Made by a program: the position numbers and the translations under genes. Below the pieces are notes generated by a model. It did not search any database. It saw only the letters and a program-made list of their open reading frames with translations, and had not been told where the DNA came from. Below, piece after piece: positions 36,059 through 47,164 of a stretch of DNA of 64,000 bases (the stretch's first letter is position 1; each line of letters opens with the position of its first letter). The stretch is from Spinacia oleracea (lineage: Eukaryota > Streptophyta > Magnoliopsida > Caryophyllales > Amaranthaceae), in assembly GCF_020520425.1 (NCBI RefSeq), contig NC_079492.1, positions 146,289,861 to 146,353,860 on the forward strand, read 5' to 3'.

Positions 36059-36546
36059 TAGTAAACTTTAGTATAGTAATGATAGTGCTCACATGCTTTG
36101 CGGAATTGCATATCATGAGATCATGACCAAATGCCGCTCTTTTACATCAATCAAAATGTCAAATAGCGGCATTTGGTCCCAAAATGAAAAACAATTGGAA
36201 AACCACAATGTTGCTAGGAACTTTTCTATATCATGTTCTATTTAACTTATTTTCACTTACTTTAGGAAAATAAGTTCAGATTAAACAAATTTAAGAAAAT
36301 AAAAAGGGTTAACAAAGTATAATGTATAACTAAATAAGTTTCATAAATTTTTGATGAGTTCAGGTAAATTACAATATTCCTATACTCCGTATATTACGCA
36401 AACATCAGATGCACGAAAACTGACAAAGATATTAAAAAAGTTTTAATACTAAACTTATGCTTTATAGGTAATCTCTCTTTATACGGAATATTATGAATTG
36501 TGAATGCCATTTAATTAGAAAACCACAACGAAGTAACGACTCCATA
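36059..36546. other. Intergenic, with a decayed Tourist-like MITE
   Basis: Bases 36230-36375 share GTTCTATTTAACTTATTTTC and AAATAAGTTCAGAT with the Tourist-like family at 56679, but the ends are eroded. No gene seen. Confidence 0.4.
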
Positions 36547-36740
36547 CACTACAAGAAATTATTTTATTAATGACGAGAATCTGTCGCTAAAGACCAGCAG
36601 TGAAGGGATTTTATGTTGCTAACCCGTCATAAAAGGGGCCGTCATTGATGGAAAACCCCATTGTTAACCCGTCGTAAAAAAATTTGTGACAGTTGTTCCA
36701 TCTTTATTTAGTTGTTAGCCCGTCGCAAAAGCATTTAGTT
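36547..36740. mobile_element. CACTA MITE of the GACGGG family, truncated copy
   Basis: Left end CACTACAAGAAATTATTTTA and interior CCCGTCATAAAAGGGGCCGT as in the copies at 41915 and 49353. The right TIR is missing after about 36740. Confidence 0.65.
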
Positions 36741-36968
36741 AGTTAAAGTTATGGGTTAATTAACAAGCCTAAAATTCAGAGTATTGCAACTATTTTAAAA
36801 CGGTGATCGAATTACATACACTCCTAACTAACGTGAACTAAATTTCTGAAACCTGAACCTAAAGAGGATGTCTTTAACCCATAATGGTTGGTTTAATTTT
36901 TGAATGAGCACAACCTTTGTTGTTAATGATAAGTGCTTTTGTTAGTACATGATTAATAAGGTATCTGT

Positions 36969-39317
36969 AATTTTTTTTTTTTTTGGGTGCATTAGAAGAG
37001 GTGAGATCCTCAAAAGAAATACAAAATCAAGTAAAGAAAAGCAAAGCCAAAACTCTAAAGCTACAGCACGAACAGAAAACGAAAGGAAAAACAGAAACTA
37101 GAAACAGAACAGAGTTAGCCTCATGTTCAAGCAGCTGACGCCGGAACTTGACGAAGCAAACCCACCCCACTCCAGTCCTCCAATAAAATGTCTCGAAGAT
37201 CCGCCGATAGCAGAACCATCCTTGCATTCAAACCTACTCCATAGTTTGCGAGCCAGTCCGCGGCCCTGTTTGCTTCGCGGTAACAGTGATGAATTGTGAC
37301 TCTCCATCCCGGTTTCTGAAGCAGTTCCTTGCATTTTCGAATTATGTAAAAATACGGGGAAGTGCGACTTATTTCCCCCTCCAAAAGTTGGGCCACAACC
37401 AACGAATCAATAGTGAGCCTAACACTCCGATGACCTCCATTCCATTCCAGGCCGTTGCCAAGCCTCTCATCACAGCCAGTAGTTCAGCTTTGGTGGAGGA
37501 GTAGACACCACAGTTTGCTGCGAACATTTCGAACAACTCACCTCTGGGTCCTCTAATTATTCCACCCGCTCCTGCTTCACCGGGATTTCCTTTAGCAGCA
37601 CCGTCAGTATTCAAGCGTACCCACCCATCTTCGGGGTATTTCCAACTCACCATCGTACTGATCTTTACTCGGCCATTCGGATGAAGTAATTGGTCCTCCT
37701 TGGACATGACTCTCGTCACTTGTCCCACCCTCACCATTATAAAGCTTAGTTGGTATAACGGAATATCCACATTCCTCCCAAAACACCGGCCTATTGTTTC
37801 TCCACCTCCATAGCCACCAAATAGTCATTGCAAATACGATAGGTCATTTCTCGTCCCGTGTGTGTTGTGTCGAACTCAAGTTCGCTGCAACCCACCCCTT
37901 GAACTCTTTGTCGAACAATTCATGAGCAGTCATGCCTGAGAACTTCCACCACACCATCCTAGCTACAGGGCATTGGCGCAAGATGTGGTCTACGTTTTCC
38001 TCCACTTCTCCGCAAACCAAACAACGGGGATTATCCGTCATTTAATTTTCCTGATGAATCTGTTTGCGTTTGTCATTAATCGGTCATGCAGTGCCAGCCA
38101 TAGGAAAAAACGCACTTTTTGTGGGACTTTGAGTCTCCAAACTGTCTCCCAACATTCATTGGCACCCATCTGTGTCTCATTTCTTATCAGCTGAAGGGCA
38201 TATTTGATTGAAAAGCCACCTGAGTTCGTACCGTTCCAGAAGACCCTATCAACATCCTCTTCATCTTCTTGTAACTCGAAAGCTTCTATCTTCTTCAAAT
38301 CCACGGCTGGAAGGAAGTTGGCAAACTGCTCCCATCTCCATCCGTGCTCTCGGTCCCACAACTCTTCTACCGTTTGGTCCTGCATTTCCATGGGTACCTC
38401 ACTGATTGTCATGTCTATCAATGGGGTCTCCGACATCCACCTGTGATGCCAGAAAAAGGTGCGTTTCCCATTGCCAACCGCCATGCCTACTCCCCTCCTC
38501 AAAGTGTCTAGATTTTCTACCATGCCCTTCCAAGCATTGGAGGCATTTGCTTTGGGCACAAACATATCTAAGTCGCACCGTCCCGCACAATACTTATTCC
38601 TCACTACCCGCGACCACAGTGTTTCCGGTTCGGCTAAGAGTCTCCAACCCAACTTTGTGAGGAACGCTGCGTTCGCTTGTCTCATCGACCACACTCCTAA
38701 TCCCCCAATTGGCTTCGGTTTTGTAATGTTGTCCCATGACACCAGGTGTGTCTTCCTTTGCTCCTCCTTTCCGCTCCACAAAAATTTTCTTGAAACTCGG
38801 TCGATGCTGTCACACGTACTCCGCGGCAGCCTTGTTGTTTGCATAGCGTAGTACGACATTGAACTAATGGCTGATTGGACCAAGGTGGCCCTCCCTGCCA
38901 TTGAGATAAGCTTTGGTTTCCAACCACTGAGTTTCCCATTAATGCACATCACATTCAAGTACGGGGATAGAGGGTCTCCTTGACGAATTCCACGAGAAGG
39001 GGTGAACTTTTCAGTCGGTTCTCCATTCCACAGGATTTGGAGTGACGGCGAGGTAACACATTGCATGATTACTTCAATCATTACTTGAGGTAGGCGGATT
39101 TCCATCAGAGTTTCTTTGATAAAGCTCCACCGTAAGCGGTCATAAGCTTTTTCGAAGTCGATTTTAATAGCCATGGTCCCAACAACTCCCTGTTTTTTCC
39201 GCATAGTGTGGAGCATCTCCTGTACAATGATGATATTGTCCGTTATTTGCCTTCCCGGAACAAAACTACACTGGCTTGGTGAAATTAAAGCTGGGAGAAT
39301 GGGTTTCAAGCGGTTAA
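36969..39317 (-). mobile_element. 5'-truncated L1-type LINE lacking the RT catalytic segment
   Basis: Minus strand, with the poly(A) tail as a T run at 36969-36984. In order: RT fingers (NRLKPILPALISPSQCSFVPGRQ, MAIKIDFEKAYDRL, RGIRQGDPLSPYL, about 39320-38960); then directly LSGWKPKLISMAGRATLVQS and the connection region; zf-RVT (RLMTNANR near 38060; RCLVCGEVEENVDHILRQCP, about 38030); RNase H (WVRLNTDGAAKGNP near 37610, STKAELLAVMRGL, then YREANRAADWLANYG at about 37240). The segment that should carry the catalytic (Y/F)ADD motif is absent near 38958, yet the frame continues for 436 codons. At least two further breaks lie near 38040 and 37430. No ORF1 or endonuclease remains. Confidence 0.88.
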
Positions 39318-39878
39318 CAATGATAAAATAAAAAAAATGATAAAACATATTGATTTATAACTCTTTTAAAATGAATTAAAATCCTCTAACCAACCAACAA
39401 TACTGTGTATCACTTTTTTCTATTGGATGAAAATAATGTAATTTCAAATATAGAAATAAAAATAGTTCATCAATTACGAATATCAACCGATAATAAATTT
39501 AGTGAAAAATATATAAGTAGTGGACAGACGATTCAAAACCACAACTAGCATAAATCTAGAGCATATTACATGCACGCGGGTGCACGGTGCACCCTCTCTC
39601 ATTTTCTCCTTACCTATAAGGAGAAAATATGGTAGAGACCACAAACGTGCATAAAAATATCTTTGGTTGTACCTAATAATTTCCAGCATAAATCAGGTGC
39701 GCGAAAGAGTTGAATTGCCGAAATAATTAAGTGTGAATACGCCGGCGGAAAGCAAAAGCAAAGGATTAGATGTGGATGTTAATTACTACTTAATTAGTGG
39801 CAAAAGTTGACATGTTATTATATACGTACATATATATCCAAAATTAGCACCGTCAAGAGCTCTTGTTTTAATTTGTAA
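39318..39878. other. Intergenic stretch
   Basis: AT-rich, between the LINE and the next Helitron. No gene or terminal repeat recognised. Confidence 0.4.
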
Positions 39879-40442
39879 CTAGTGTGTGGCCCGGGTGATG
39901 CTACGCTTGCTACATTCAATACTTAAAATTTTAGATTTTTGAGCTTAATATTTGACATAAATACATGTATTTCATAAAGTGAAAACATCCATGAAGTTCG
40001 TCAACTACACAGACACATTACGTCATTTATCATGCTAAGTAATTTTTCAATTAGATCATTTTACCATTTGTATAATTTGTTTTCTAATGGAACTAAGTGC
40101 TTCAAATTATTAAACACCAAATTATATATATAAAATTTAAGTCAACATGCTTTTCATGTTTTAATGCTATAATAATAATTATTATTTCAAAATAGTTCAA
40201 ATAAAATAAAATGTCATGTAAAAATGTAGTTGTGTTTAGACTCATGTTAACATTCATTTATAAATTAATGTGAATAAATAAATCACAATTGGTGGTTGAT
40301 TAAGATGGTAATAAAACTTATCATCTACACATGAGGTCTTGTGTTCGAATCTCATTGATGAGTGAATGATGTGGCGTAAAGGGGAGAGTACTACGTGCCA
40401 CATATACATTTTTCACAATGCCTTTTAATATATTAGTATAGA
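39879..40442 (-). mobile_element. Non-autonomous Helitron
   Basis: On the minus strand it starts TCTATACTAATATATTAAAA and ends with CTAG, inserted between A and T (A|CTAGTGTGTGGCCC on the + strand). The 3' hairpin is decayed. 564 bp, no helicase coding. Bases 40289-40351 contain a tRNA-like stretch ending in GTTCGAATC. Confidence 0.65.
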
Positions 40443-41371
40443 TTGGATTATTATTGTTACGAATCTCTTGTACAATTTCATCATCAGCAGTATCATTATC
40501 AATTATTTTAATTAATGGCTCACATCATGGTCAAAGTCAACTATTTACCAATTGCAGATATGAGGTCCAAAATATCGTCCAACTTCTTGGATTCTTGTTT
40601 CCTGATCCAGCGTATTCTCATACCAAGACGATGTTATGATGAAAATACAAGCTAGTTTATATGTAAATGAACCATTATTTTCCAACACAGTCAATGTTCC
40701 TTTTACGTCTCATCTTTCTTGGATTTATATGCGTGCTATGCGCATCAATTTTGAATAATTGCATCTTCACTATAAAATACGGAGTACTACCCTTGTTAAA
40801 TTTTTTTACACTTATGATTTGTCTAGATTTCAATGTAATATTTAACCATTAATATATCCAATTTCGTATAAATTTATTATCAAATCTATATAATTACAAA
40901 TTACATATAAGATCATTATCAATACTGTTATTTATTGCCCCCTGGACATATATGTTAAAATATTAATTAATACGATAGATTGAGATATATATAAATAACG
41001 GAGTACGGAGTACTACGTATTACATAGTAGTATTACTTAAGCTTCACAAAATTATCAATGTCGACAATATATGTAAATATTAAGTTAACATATCCAGCCT
41101 ACAACCCACATGAGAGGAAAACCTACATTTGCGGCCCATATTTTAAAAGGAGGAAAATGCGTATATGCGTAATGCATATTCCCTTATCCTAAATCCTAAT
41201 TTAGTGGCTCGCATAGTCGCATCTGAACTAATAAGAAAATACTCCGTAGCAATGTGAACAATTATGCTTGGGTGGACTTGGCCCCAGGTCCATAATAATA
41301 TTAGTTGATCAAACTTAATAATTTTCTCTAGTTTGTCACTATAATAAATTAAACACGTACTAGTTTTCTCA
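40443..41371. other. Intergenic stretch
   Basis: No supported gene. The words ATACGGAGTACTAC (40779) and GGAGTACGGAGTACTACG (about 41001) are clustered TACTCCGTA-type motifs. Confidence 0.4.
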
Positions 41372-41636
41372 AAAAATTGTACCATTAATGACGGGAAATC
41401 CCGTCGCTAAAGGCCAATAATCGTTGATTAACGACGGGATTTCCTGTCGCGAACGCGTCATAAAAGGGGGCCGTCATTAATGGAAAATCTCATCGTTTAC
41501 CCGTCATAAAAGACATTTACGACGGTCGTTCCAGGCTTTGTTGGGTTGTTAGCCCCGTCGCAAAAGACTTTTGCGACGAAATTTTTGACCCGTCGTTATT
41601 AGGTTGTCATAAAAGATACAAATTCTTGTAATGATA
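41372..41636. mobile_element. CACTA MITE of the GACGGG family, eroded ends
   Basis: Same interior as the copy at 41915 (AAATCCCGTCGCTAAAGGCC, CGTCGCAAAAGACTTTTGCG) and right end AAATTCTTGTAATG; the left CACTAC is decayed to TCTCAAAAAA. Only about 280 bp from the next copy, in the same orientation. Confidence 0.7.
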
Positions 41637-41914
41637 ATAAATTTTTAGTGAACCAGTTCTATTTAAGAAAGTGGTGCAAGGTGAAAGTGAACAATTAGCC
41701 AATTACATATGTTAGGTCCAAAATATCGTCGAGATTCGTGGATTCTTGTACACCAATATTAATGTTGATCGAAAGGCATACGTACTATGTACGTACTTAG
41801 TAAGAAGTTGAGATTGGATTGAATGTAATTTGATACTACAAATGTCAAATGAGGCTATGCTTGCTAGTTTGAAGTTAAAGTACAAAATTAGCATTGATTA
41901 AACTTTCCAAATGA

Positions 41915-42183
41915 CACTACAAAAAAGTTGTACTATTAATGACGGGAAATCCCGTCACTAAAGGTCAATAATCGTTGATTAATGACGGGATTTCCTGTCG
42001 TGAACCCGTCATAAAAGAGGGCCGTCGTTAATGGAAAATCCCGTCGTTAACCCGTCATAAAAGAAATTTGCGACGGTTGTTCCGTCTTTGTTTAGTTGTT
42101 AACCCCGTCGCAAAAGACTTTTGCGACGGGATTTTTAACCCGTCGTAATTAGGTTGTCGTTAAAGATACAAATTCTTGTAGCG
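41915..42183. mobile_element. CACTA MITE of the GACGGG family
   Basis: Ends CACTACAAAAAAGTTGTACT and AAATTCTTGTAGCG with target duplication TGA (41912-41914, 42184-42186). 269 bp. The interior alternates CCCGTCG and CGACGGG, including a palindrome CGTCGCAAAAGACTTTTGCG. Confidence 0.85.
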
Positions 42184-43209
42184 TGAAATTCAATTTTGTG
42201 ATAGTCAAGTTACCCCAATGCATAAGGTAGTGCATGATTTTGATGGGTTATATTTACTTATTTAGCAATTAATCCAGCAATATATACAACTTGTTCATTG
42301 TTTTGTTGTGCACTTGTGCGGCTACATCGATCAACAACATGGCCATCATATCTTGTTTGAATAGTAGAACTACTACTACAAACATATTGATTGGTTGATA
42401 TGTCTCCTCAGCTAGTATTAAAATAGAATCACGAACAATATAATATGGATTAACGATCTACTCTATTTTTTAGTCATCTGATTTAAGTTTAATCATTTTA
42501 AGGCATTTGTACGTAGACATTGATTGCTCACTAGAAGTCCCTAGCTATATAAAAAGTTTAAGGTCGATAATTAATATCGTGAATATACGAGCTTGAACAA
42601 AAACTTAATCTCTAAATAAATAAATTAAATGAACTTGAACAAAAGTTTTAGGATTGATTGATAATCAAGTCTGACTAGAACAATTGTGTGTTTGACTCGT
42701 TAAGGCTCACGAACAACTCATTTGTGTCCGTTTATAAACTCATTTTTATTTTTTTATGCTCGTTTAAAACCCACTTAACCTTGAGTTCTAAACATTAATG
42801 CGTATGATTTTAATAGACATTTTATTTTGTTTATACGACATTTAATTTTGCAACTCAACTATCGATCACTAATATTTTTCTAGAGATCAATTAAGACAAT
42901 ACTTCTTGTATTAGATACCTTAATTAATTCTTAAAACTTAAAATATAGGTTAATTACTAAAAGTAGCACTCCTTGTTCTTAGTTGTAATTCGTAAGTAAA
43001 TGGAGATAGACAAATTTGAAATGATCATAAAACAATAATAAAAAATTATAATAAAAAAAAAAGTGTTGAATAATTGAGCTTATACGACTATACGAGTAGG
43101 TATTATTAGTCCTTCGATGGACCATCTTTTGGTTAACATAATATCTATATAGGTGCTATATTTTTTAATTATTATATTCCGATTCTATTAGTTTCGCAAA
43201 ATAGGCTCC
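42184..43209 (+). promoter_or_regulatory. Upstream region of the proline-rich protein gene
   Basis: AT-rich non-coding. Between 42590 and 42790 there are GAACTTGAACAAAA-type degenerate repeats. No gene recognised. Confidence 0.4.
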
Positions 43210-43217
43210 TATAAATA
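43210..43217 (+). promoter_or_regulatory. TATA box of the proline-rich protein gene
   Basis: TATAAATA, 117 bp upstream of the ATG at 43334. Confidence 0.65.
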
Positions 43218-43333
43218 GCCGAAGCCCAATTCCTAAATTTCCCACAACAATCTCTCTAATCTCTAATCACAAAGCATAGTAACCACTTAAGAAAATATAC
43301 TACTAGAGTATTTATTTTGTTCATCATTTTAAG

Positions 43334-43822
43334 ATGGCATCAAGAGCTTTGTCATCAATTGCTATCTTCCTATGCCTCAACCTAGTGTTTTTCACTATGG
43401 TAAGTTCCCATTCTGTCCCCTGTCCACCACCACCATCATGTAATAGATGTACTCCACAACCACCTAGCCACGGTGGCCAAGGAGGGAACCCACCACCAGG
43501 GTCGCCTAGCCACGGTGGACAAGGAGGGAACCCACCAATGTCTCCAACACCACCATCAAAAGGAAACTGCCCCATTGATATTCTAAAGTTAGGGGTGTGT
43601 GCCAATGTGTTAGGTGGCTTGCTCGGAGTTGTTATTGGAAGTCCACCACAGAGTCAATGTTGCACTCTTCTTCAAGGGTTGGCTGATCTTGATGCAGCAG
43701 TTTGTCTTTGCACCGCTATTAAAGCTAATATCTTAGGGATTAATCTCAATGTCCCTATCTCTTTGACTTTGTTGCTCAATCAGTGTGGCAAAACTAATAC
43801 CTCCGGCTTCAAATGCACTTAA
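43334..43822 (+). CDS. DC2.15-type proline-rich 8-cysteine (hybrid LTP-like) protein
   Basis: Single-exon gene of 162 residues. Signal peptide at 1-25 ([21 protein letters not shown]); a Pro/Gly linker at about 27-77 with a 14-residue duplication ([11 protein letters not shown] at DNA 43463 and 43505); then the 8-cysteine motif from about 79 to 161: [33 protein letters not shown] and the final FKC. This is the layout of 14-kDa DC2.15/EARLI1-like cell-wall proteins. Arabidopsis relatives (EARLI1, AZI1) act in cold response and systemic defence priming; the role here is inferred only at family level. The start is the first Met, in good context after a TATA box. Intact. Confidence 0.95.
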   Translation: MASRALSSIAIFLCLNLVFFTMVSSHSVPCPPPPSCNRCTPQPPSHGGQGGNPPPGSPSHGGQGGNPPMSPTPPSKGNCPIDILKLGVCANVLGGLLGVVIGSPPQSQCCTLLQGLADLDAAVCLCTAIKANILGINLNVPISLTLLLNQCGKTNTSGFKCT

Positions 43823-44063
43823 ATATGGATATGGACATCGATATTTAAGCTTGCCATGAAGTAATAATTACGTTACTATACTGCATGTTTTATTCAAATT
43901 TGTATACGTTTGATATTTCTTTGGTACGTGTAAGTTAGTTTTGTTGGTGATTAAGCTAGCTAGCTATAAGCTAGATAAGCCTGGCCTCCATCACTTTCAC
44001 CGTTTCACGCCTAAGATTATTGTTGTAACTTCTTCATTCAAGTGACTAAATATACTTTATTTA

Positions 44064-44322
44064 CTTTCTCCGTTCCGGAAATATCACACCATGGTTGACT
44101 TTTACTCATTTAAATATTACTTTGACTCTTAATATCTCAAATTGTGTGCAAGTAAAAATTATAAAAAAATTAATATTTAGAAAATATATATCAATATGAA
44201 TCTAACATAACATTACCCCACATGACTAAAATTTCCATACGTACGAATCACAAAAAATGACCAAAGTCGTAGTGTGAATAGTGTAAAAAACAAATGGTGC
44301 GATATTTCCGGAAGTGAGAAAG
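44064..44322. mobile_element. Stowaway-like MITE
   Basis: CTTTCTCCGTTCCGGAAATA at the left and TATTTCCGGAAGTGAGAAAG at the right with TA flanks. 259 bp, followed by a (TA)n microsatellite at 44322-44342. It lies about 240 bp 3' of the proline-rich protein gene. Confidence 0.75.
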
Positions 44323-44426
44323 TATATATATATATATATATACAGGTATTTCTTAAATAAGACATTGCAACGTATGATCATTAATCCGGAGCTACATCAT
44401 AATTAGCAGCTATTAGAAGTAACTTA

Positions 44427-44684
44427 CTTCCTCCATTTTTTTTTATAATTGCACCATCTTGGTTTTAGCACTATTCGCTTATTCTTATATAGTTATTTTT
44501 TGTGATTTATATGTAAGGAAAAATATACTCATGTGGGATCTTGTTAGATTCGTTTCGAAATATACTCTCAAATTATCAAATTTTTATAATTTTTTAAAAT
44601 ACATAATGGGAGATATTAGTAGTTAAAATAATGCATTGGCAAGCGTGAACTCCCAGATGGTGCAATTAAAAAAAATGGAGGAAG
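44427..44684. mobile_element. Stowaway-like MITE
   Basis: CTTCCTCCATTTTTTTTTAT at the left and ATTAAAAAAAATGGAGGAAG at the right, TA flanks, 258 bp. Internal AATATACTC words resemble other members of the window. Confidence 0.75.
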
Positions 44685-44929
44685 TATTAAATTAAAGTGA
44701 CTTTAATATGTTTTCAGCTTGAGTTTAAACACTAAGCTAGAGATAGAATTAACCTGGCTGGGGGTGGGAATCATGGTAGAGGAAAGTTGGATAATGGAAG
44801 GGGTAAAGGGAATGATTGAAATGGACAAACAAAGAACAACAAAGGGTATGAGAGGTGTTGATACTCATTGATTTAACCCCGTCCTCCACACATGGTTTCC
44901 ATTTTATTTATTTGATTTGCAACGATATT

Positions 44930-45994
44930 AGAATGGAAGAGCTGCGTGGCCAAGGATGGTGCAATTAATGGAGACAGCTTGAGATCAGGCTGGACGTTGT
45001 GTTGTAGTGGTAGCTTTTGTTTCTTTTATCTCTGGGTTGGTTTTCTTATTGTTGTTGTATTTTGTTTTCTTTGGGCTTTTGCCCCTCAATTTCACCATAC
45101 CCAAAAAAGAATGGGGATCTTATGGGAATTGATATATGTCCCGTTGCTTCGGAAGGTTCGGGGGGTTGGCTCTCTGTACCATTCTGGTCGTTTCTCAGCC
45201 ACATCTTGAGAGTTCCAGGCGCTCTCCGTCCAATCGGTTCCCACATTGGTGGAGGAGATCAACGAGACCTGGAATCTGTGACGCTCGATTGTGGATCCAG
45301 ATCTAACCATCGCCTTGTCCTTCGGTGAGTACGACGGTCATTTCTTGAATTTTGCTCTTTGTCTATGCAAAGAAATTCGGCATTATTTTATGGTTGCGTT
45401 TAGTTGCTCCCTCGTCGTGAGTGGGGTCTGGAGATTACCGTATGAGTATGCGTCGTCCTACTCGGGTTACAGTGGACAAGTTCTGCAGATTGAGATCCAC
45501 TATCTGAATAGTTGAGGTTTTCGAATAGTTGAGGTTTTCCATATTAGAAGCAAAATGGGGTATTATTCAAGGCTTTATAATATCTTCCCCATAAACGGCA
45601 CCAAATTATTCCGATATAAAACAATGGGCTTTGGATTGAAGGCTCTTTCATAGTGTGGAAGATCTAGTTTGTTCTTGAGTGTTGTTAGTCAATGAATACC
45701 TGCACACGAGTAATGTTACTGGCATCGGGGTGGTTCCAAGGAAAACCCCTCCGATGCGTAAGTATGCTAGACTAGGTTCATATCAGAGAGAATTCTCTAG
45801 AGATATGTATGTGTAAAGGCAATCAATGAACGTACCTTGATATGTGTTTGTGTAGTAAATGCAACTGGACTTTACGGCCTTGGGCCGCTTATAGGAGGTG
45901 TGTAGCCTTTAGAGGGGAAGCTGATTTATGTTGTACTTAGCTAAGTGGACTTTTGAACCGCAGTCCCAATAGATAATCAATTGAGCACCCAACA
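44930..45994 (-). mobile_element. LTR-retrotransposon fossil: 5' LTR and leader, Ty3/gypsy-type
   Basis: In reverse orientation an LTR runs from about 45994 (TGTTGGGTGCTCAATTG) to about 45604, followed by TTTGGTGCCGTTTATGGGGA at about 45583-45602, the primer-binding/leader style of Tat/Athila-like elements. The central LTR block (GCATCGGAGGGGTTTTCCTT and neighbours) resembles the fossil at 1-775. From 45580 down to about 44930 is leader-like internal sequence without recognisable domains. Broken; the coding part and second LTR are absent. Confidence 0.55.
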
Positions 45995-46249
45995 ATGTCT
46001 ATCAGTCTATGAAGATCCATTTCATGAAGATGCATTTCCTCTGTGTTGGCCAAGCTTAGACAAAGTTCTCGTTCCTGTGCGACATCCTGCTATTAGTTAA
46101 ACCATATCAGTTGCATTATTGCGAGTTCATTTGCTTTTTTATGAAAACTCCTTCATGGTGTATGCTGTATTTCGATTTCAACATACTTTCTAACGAGAAT
46201 AATCAATTTATAATGTGTGTCTCCTCAACAGCCTCATCTGGAAAGTCTA

Positions 46250-47164
46250 GAAAGCTCAATGGACCGACACTCGGGCATTTGTCAGTAAGTACTCTACTGC
46301 TTCTAATTCGTCTTTGAATCCTGCAAACCATTTAATTCCAATTGTTTGGAGGTTTTCTAACAAACAAATAGGAACACTGTCTGGTGGAGCCCACGTGCAT
46401 GGTTCACGATCTTTAAGGCTGATATTCATCCTTAACTGGAAGTTTAAGAATTAGCTTCAGTTCACCATCAGAGTCTTTAAAGAACAATATGGAGCTTTTC
46501 GATTTTACACCTAAGAGCTGTGGAAATCCACGCATTCATACGCGATAAGCCTATATTATCTGGACAGGAAAGCTTAATTGAAAGTAGGTTTGTGGATTTA
46601 CAATTGTCAAGTACATGTTCCACAAGGTTCGCAAATCTAACAGGATCAGATTTACTACCCTGTAAGCTAACACAAATTCTTATTTATAAGGGTTGTACAA
46701 TAAATATCGTACACCAGAGTAAAAGTTAACTCAAAATGCATAAAAGTTAAGCTTATATAGGTAAAAGTTATCTATTTTTTAGTGATAAATTTTTTCATTT
46801 TAATAAAACTTATTTCTTCAAAATCACTAATAATGTATAAAATTAATCATTGAACTCTTTAAAATGTTTATCTATCAAATTTTTTTACTAATATAAAAGT
46901 TAATCAAAACTAAGTTAAAGTTACAAAAAAATGGGTAAAAGTTATCTTGGTGTACAATAAATTTGTTGTACACCTTGTGCACGCAAGACCTTTTGGTAAG
47001 CTAATACTACTAATGCCTTTCCAAAGGTATTTCCACTTCGAAGACAAAATGCTAGTTCTAATTGCCTCTTCTGTTGGAAGGAAAGAAATTATGTGTGCAA
47101 TTATATGGTTAGGTAAATTACTAATGTTGTCCAATTGTTCTAATTGCTTCTCCCTCTTCATCTC
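46250..47164 (-). pseudogene. F-box/FBD protein pseudogene split by a transposon
   Basis: Minus strand from the Met codon at 47162-47164: an F-box (ISNLPNHIIAHIISFLPTEE... SSKWKYLWKGISSISL) reaching about 47000; then the 326-bp palindrome-capped element; then an LRR-like segment (SDPVRFANLVEHVLDNCKST, WISTALRCKIEKLHI, 46661-46480) ending in TAA at 46477-46479; then an FBD-like tail (APPDSVPICLLENLQTIGIK, KDELEAVEYLLTNA, about 46390-46265). The host frame reads on directly across the insertion site once the 8-bp duplication is counted once, so the insertion hit an open frame or a young pseudogene. Much of the LRR region is deleted relative to the roughly 400-residue family norm. Family members are SCF substrate receptors. 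Confidence 0.75.
46670..46995 (+). mobile_element. Palindrome-capped non-autonomous element, copy 3, inside the F-box pseudogene
   Basis: Same ends as at 15255 and 16516, with perfect 8-bp duplication GTAAGCTA (46662-46669 and 46996-47003). Palindromes TTGTACAATAAATATCGTAC (left, decayed) and GTGTACAATAAATTTGTTGTACAC (right). Confidence 0.8.

Noticed and set aside
38204-38851. Several plus-strand frames of 65-130 codons
   Set aside because: Antisense shadows of the LINE reverse-transcriptase frame.
40343-40351. Possible tRNA gene (B-box GTTCGAATC)
   Set aside because: No cloverleaf can be drawn by eye; the stretch sits inside a Helitron and is better seen as a SINE-like remnant.
43324-43605. 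93-codon minus-strand frame
   Set aside because: Antisense shadow of the proline-rich protein gene.
44946-45328. Frames of 87 and 103 codons
   Set aside because: Located in the leader of an LTR fossil; no domain and no conserved start.
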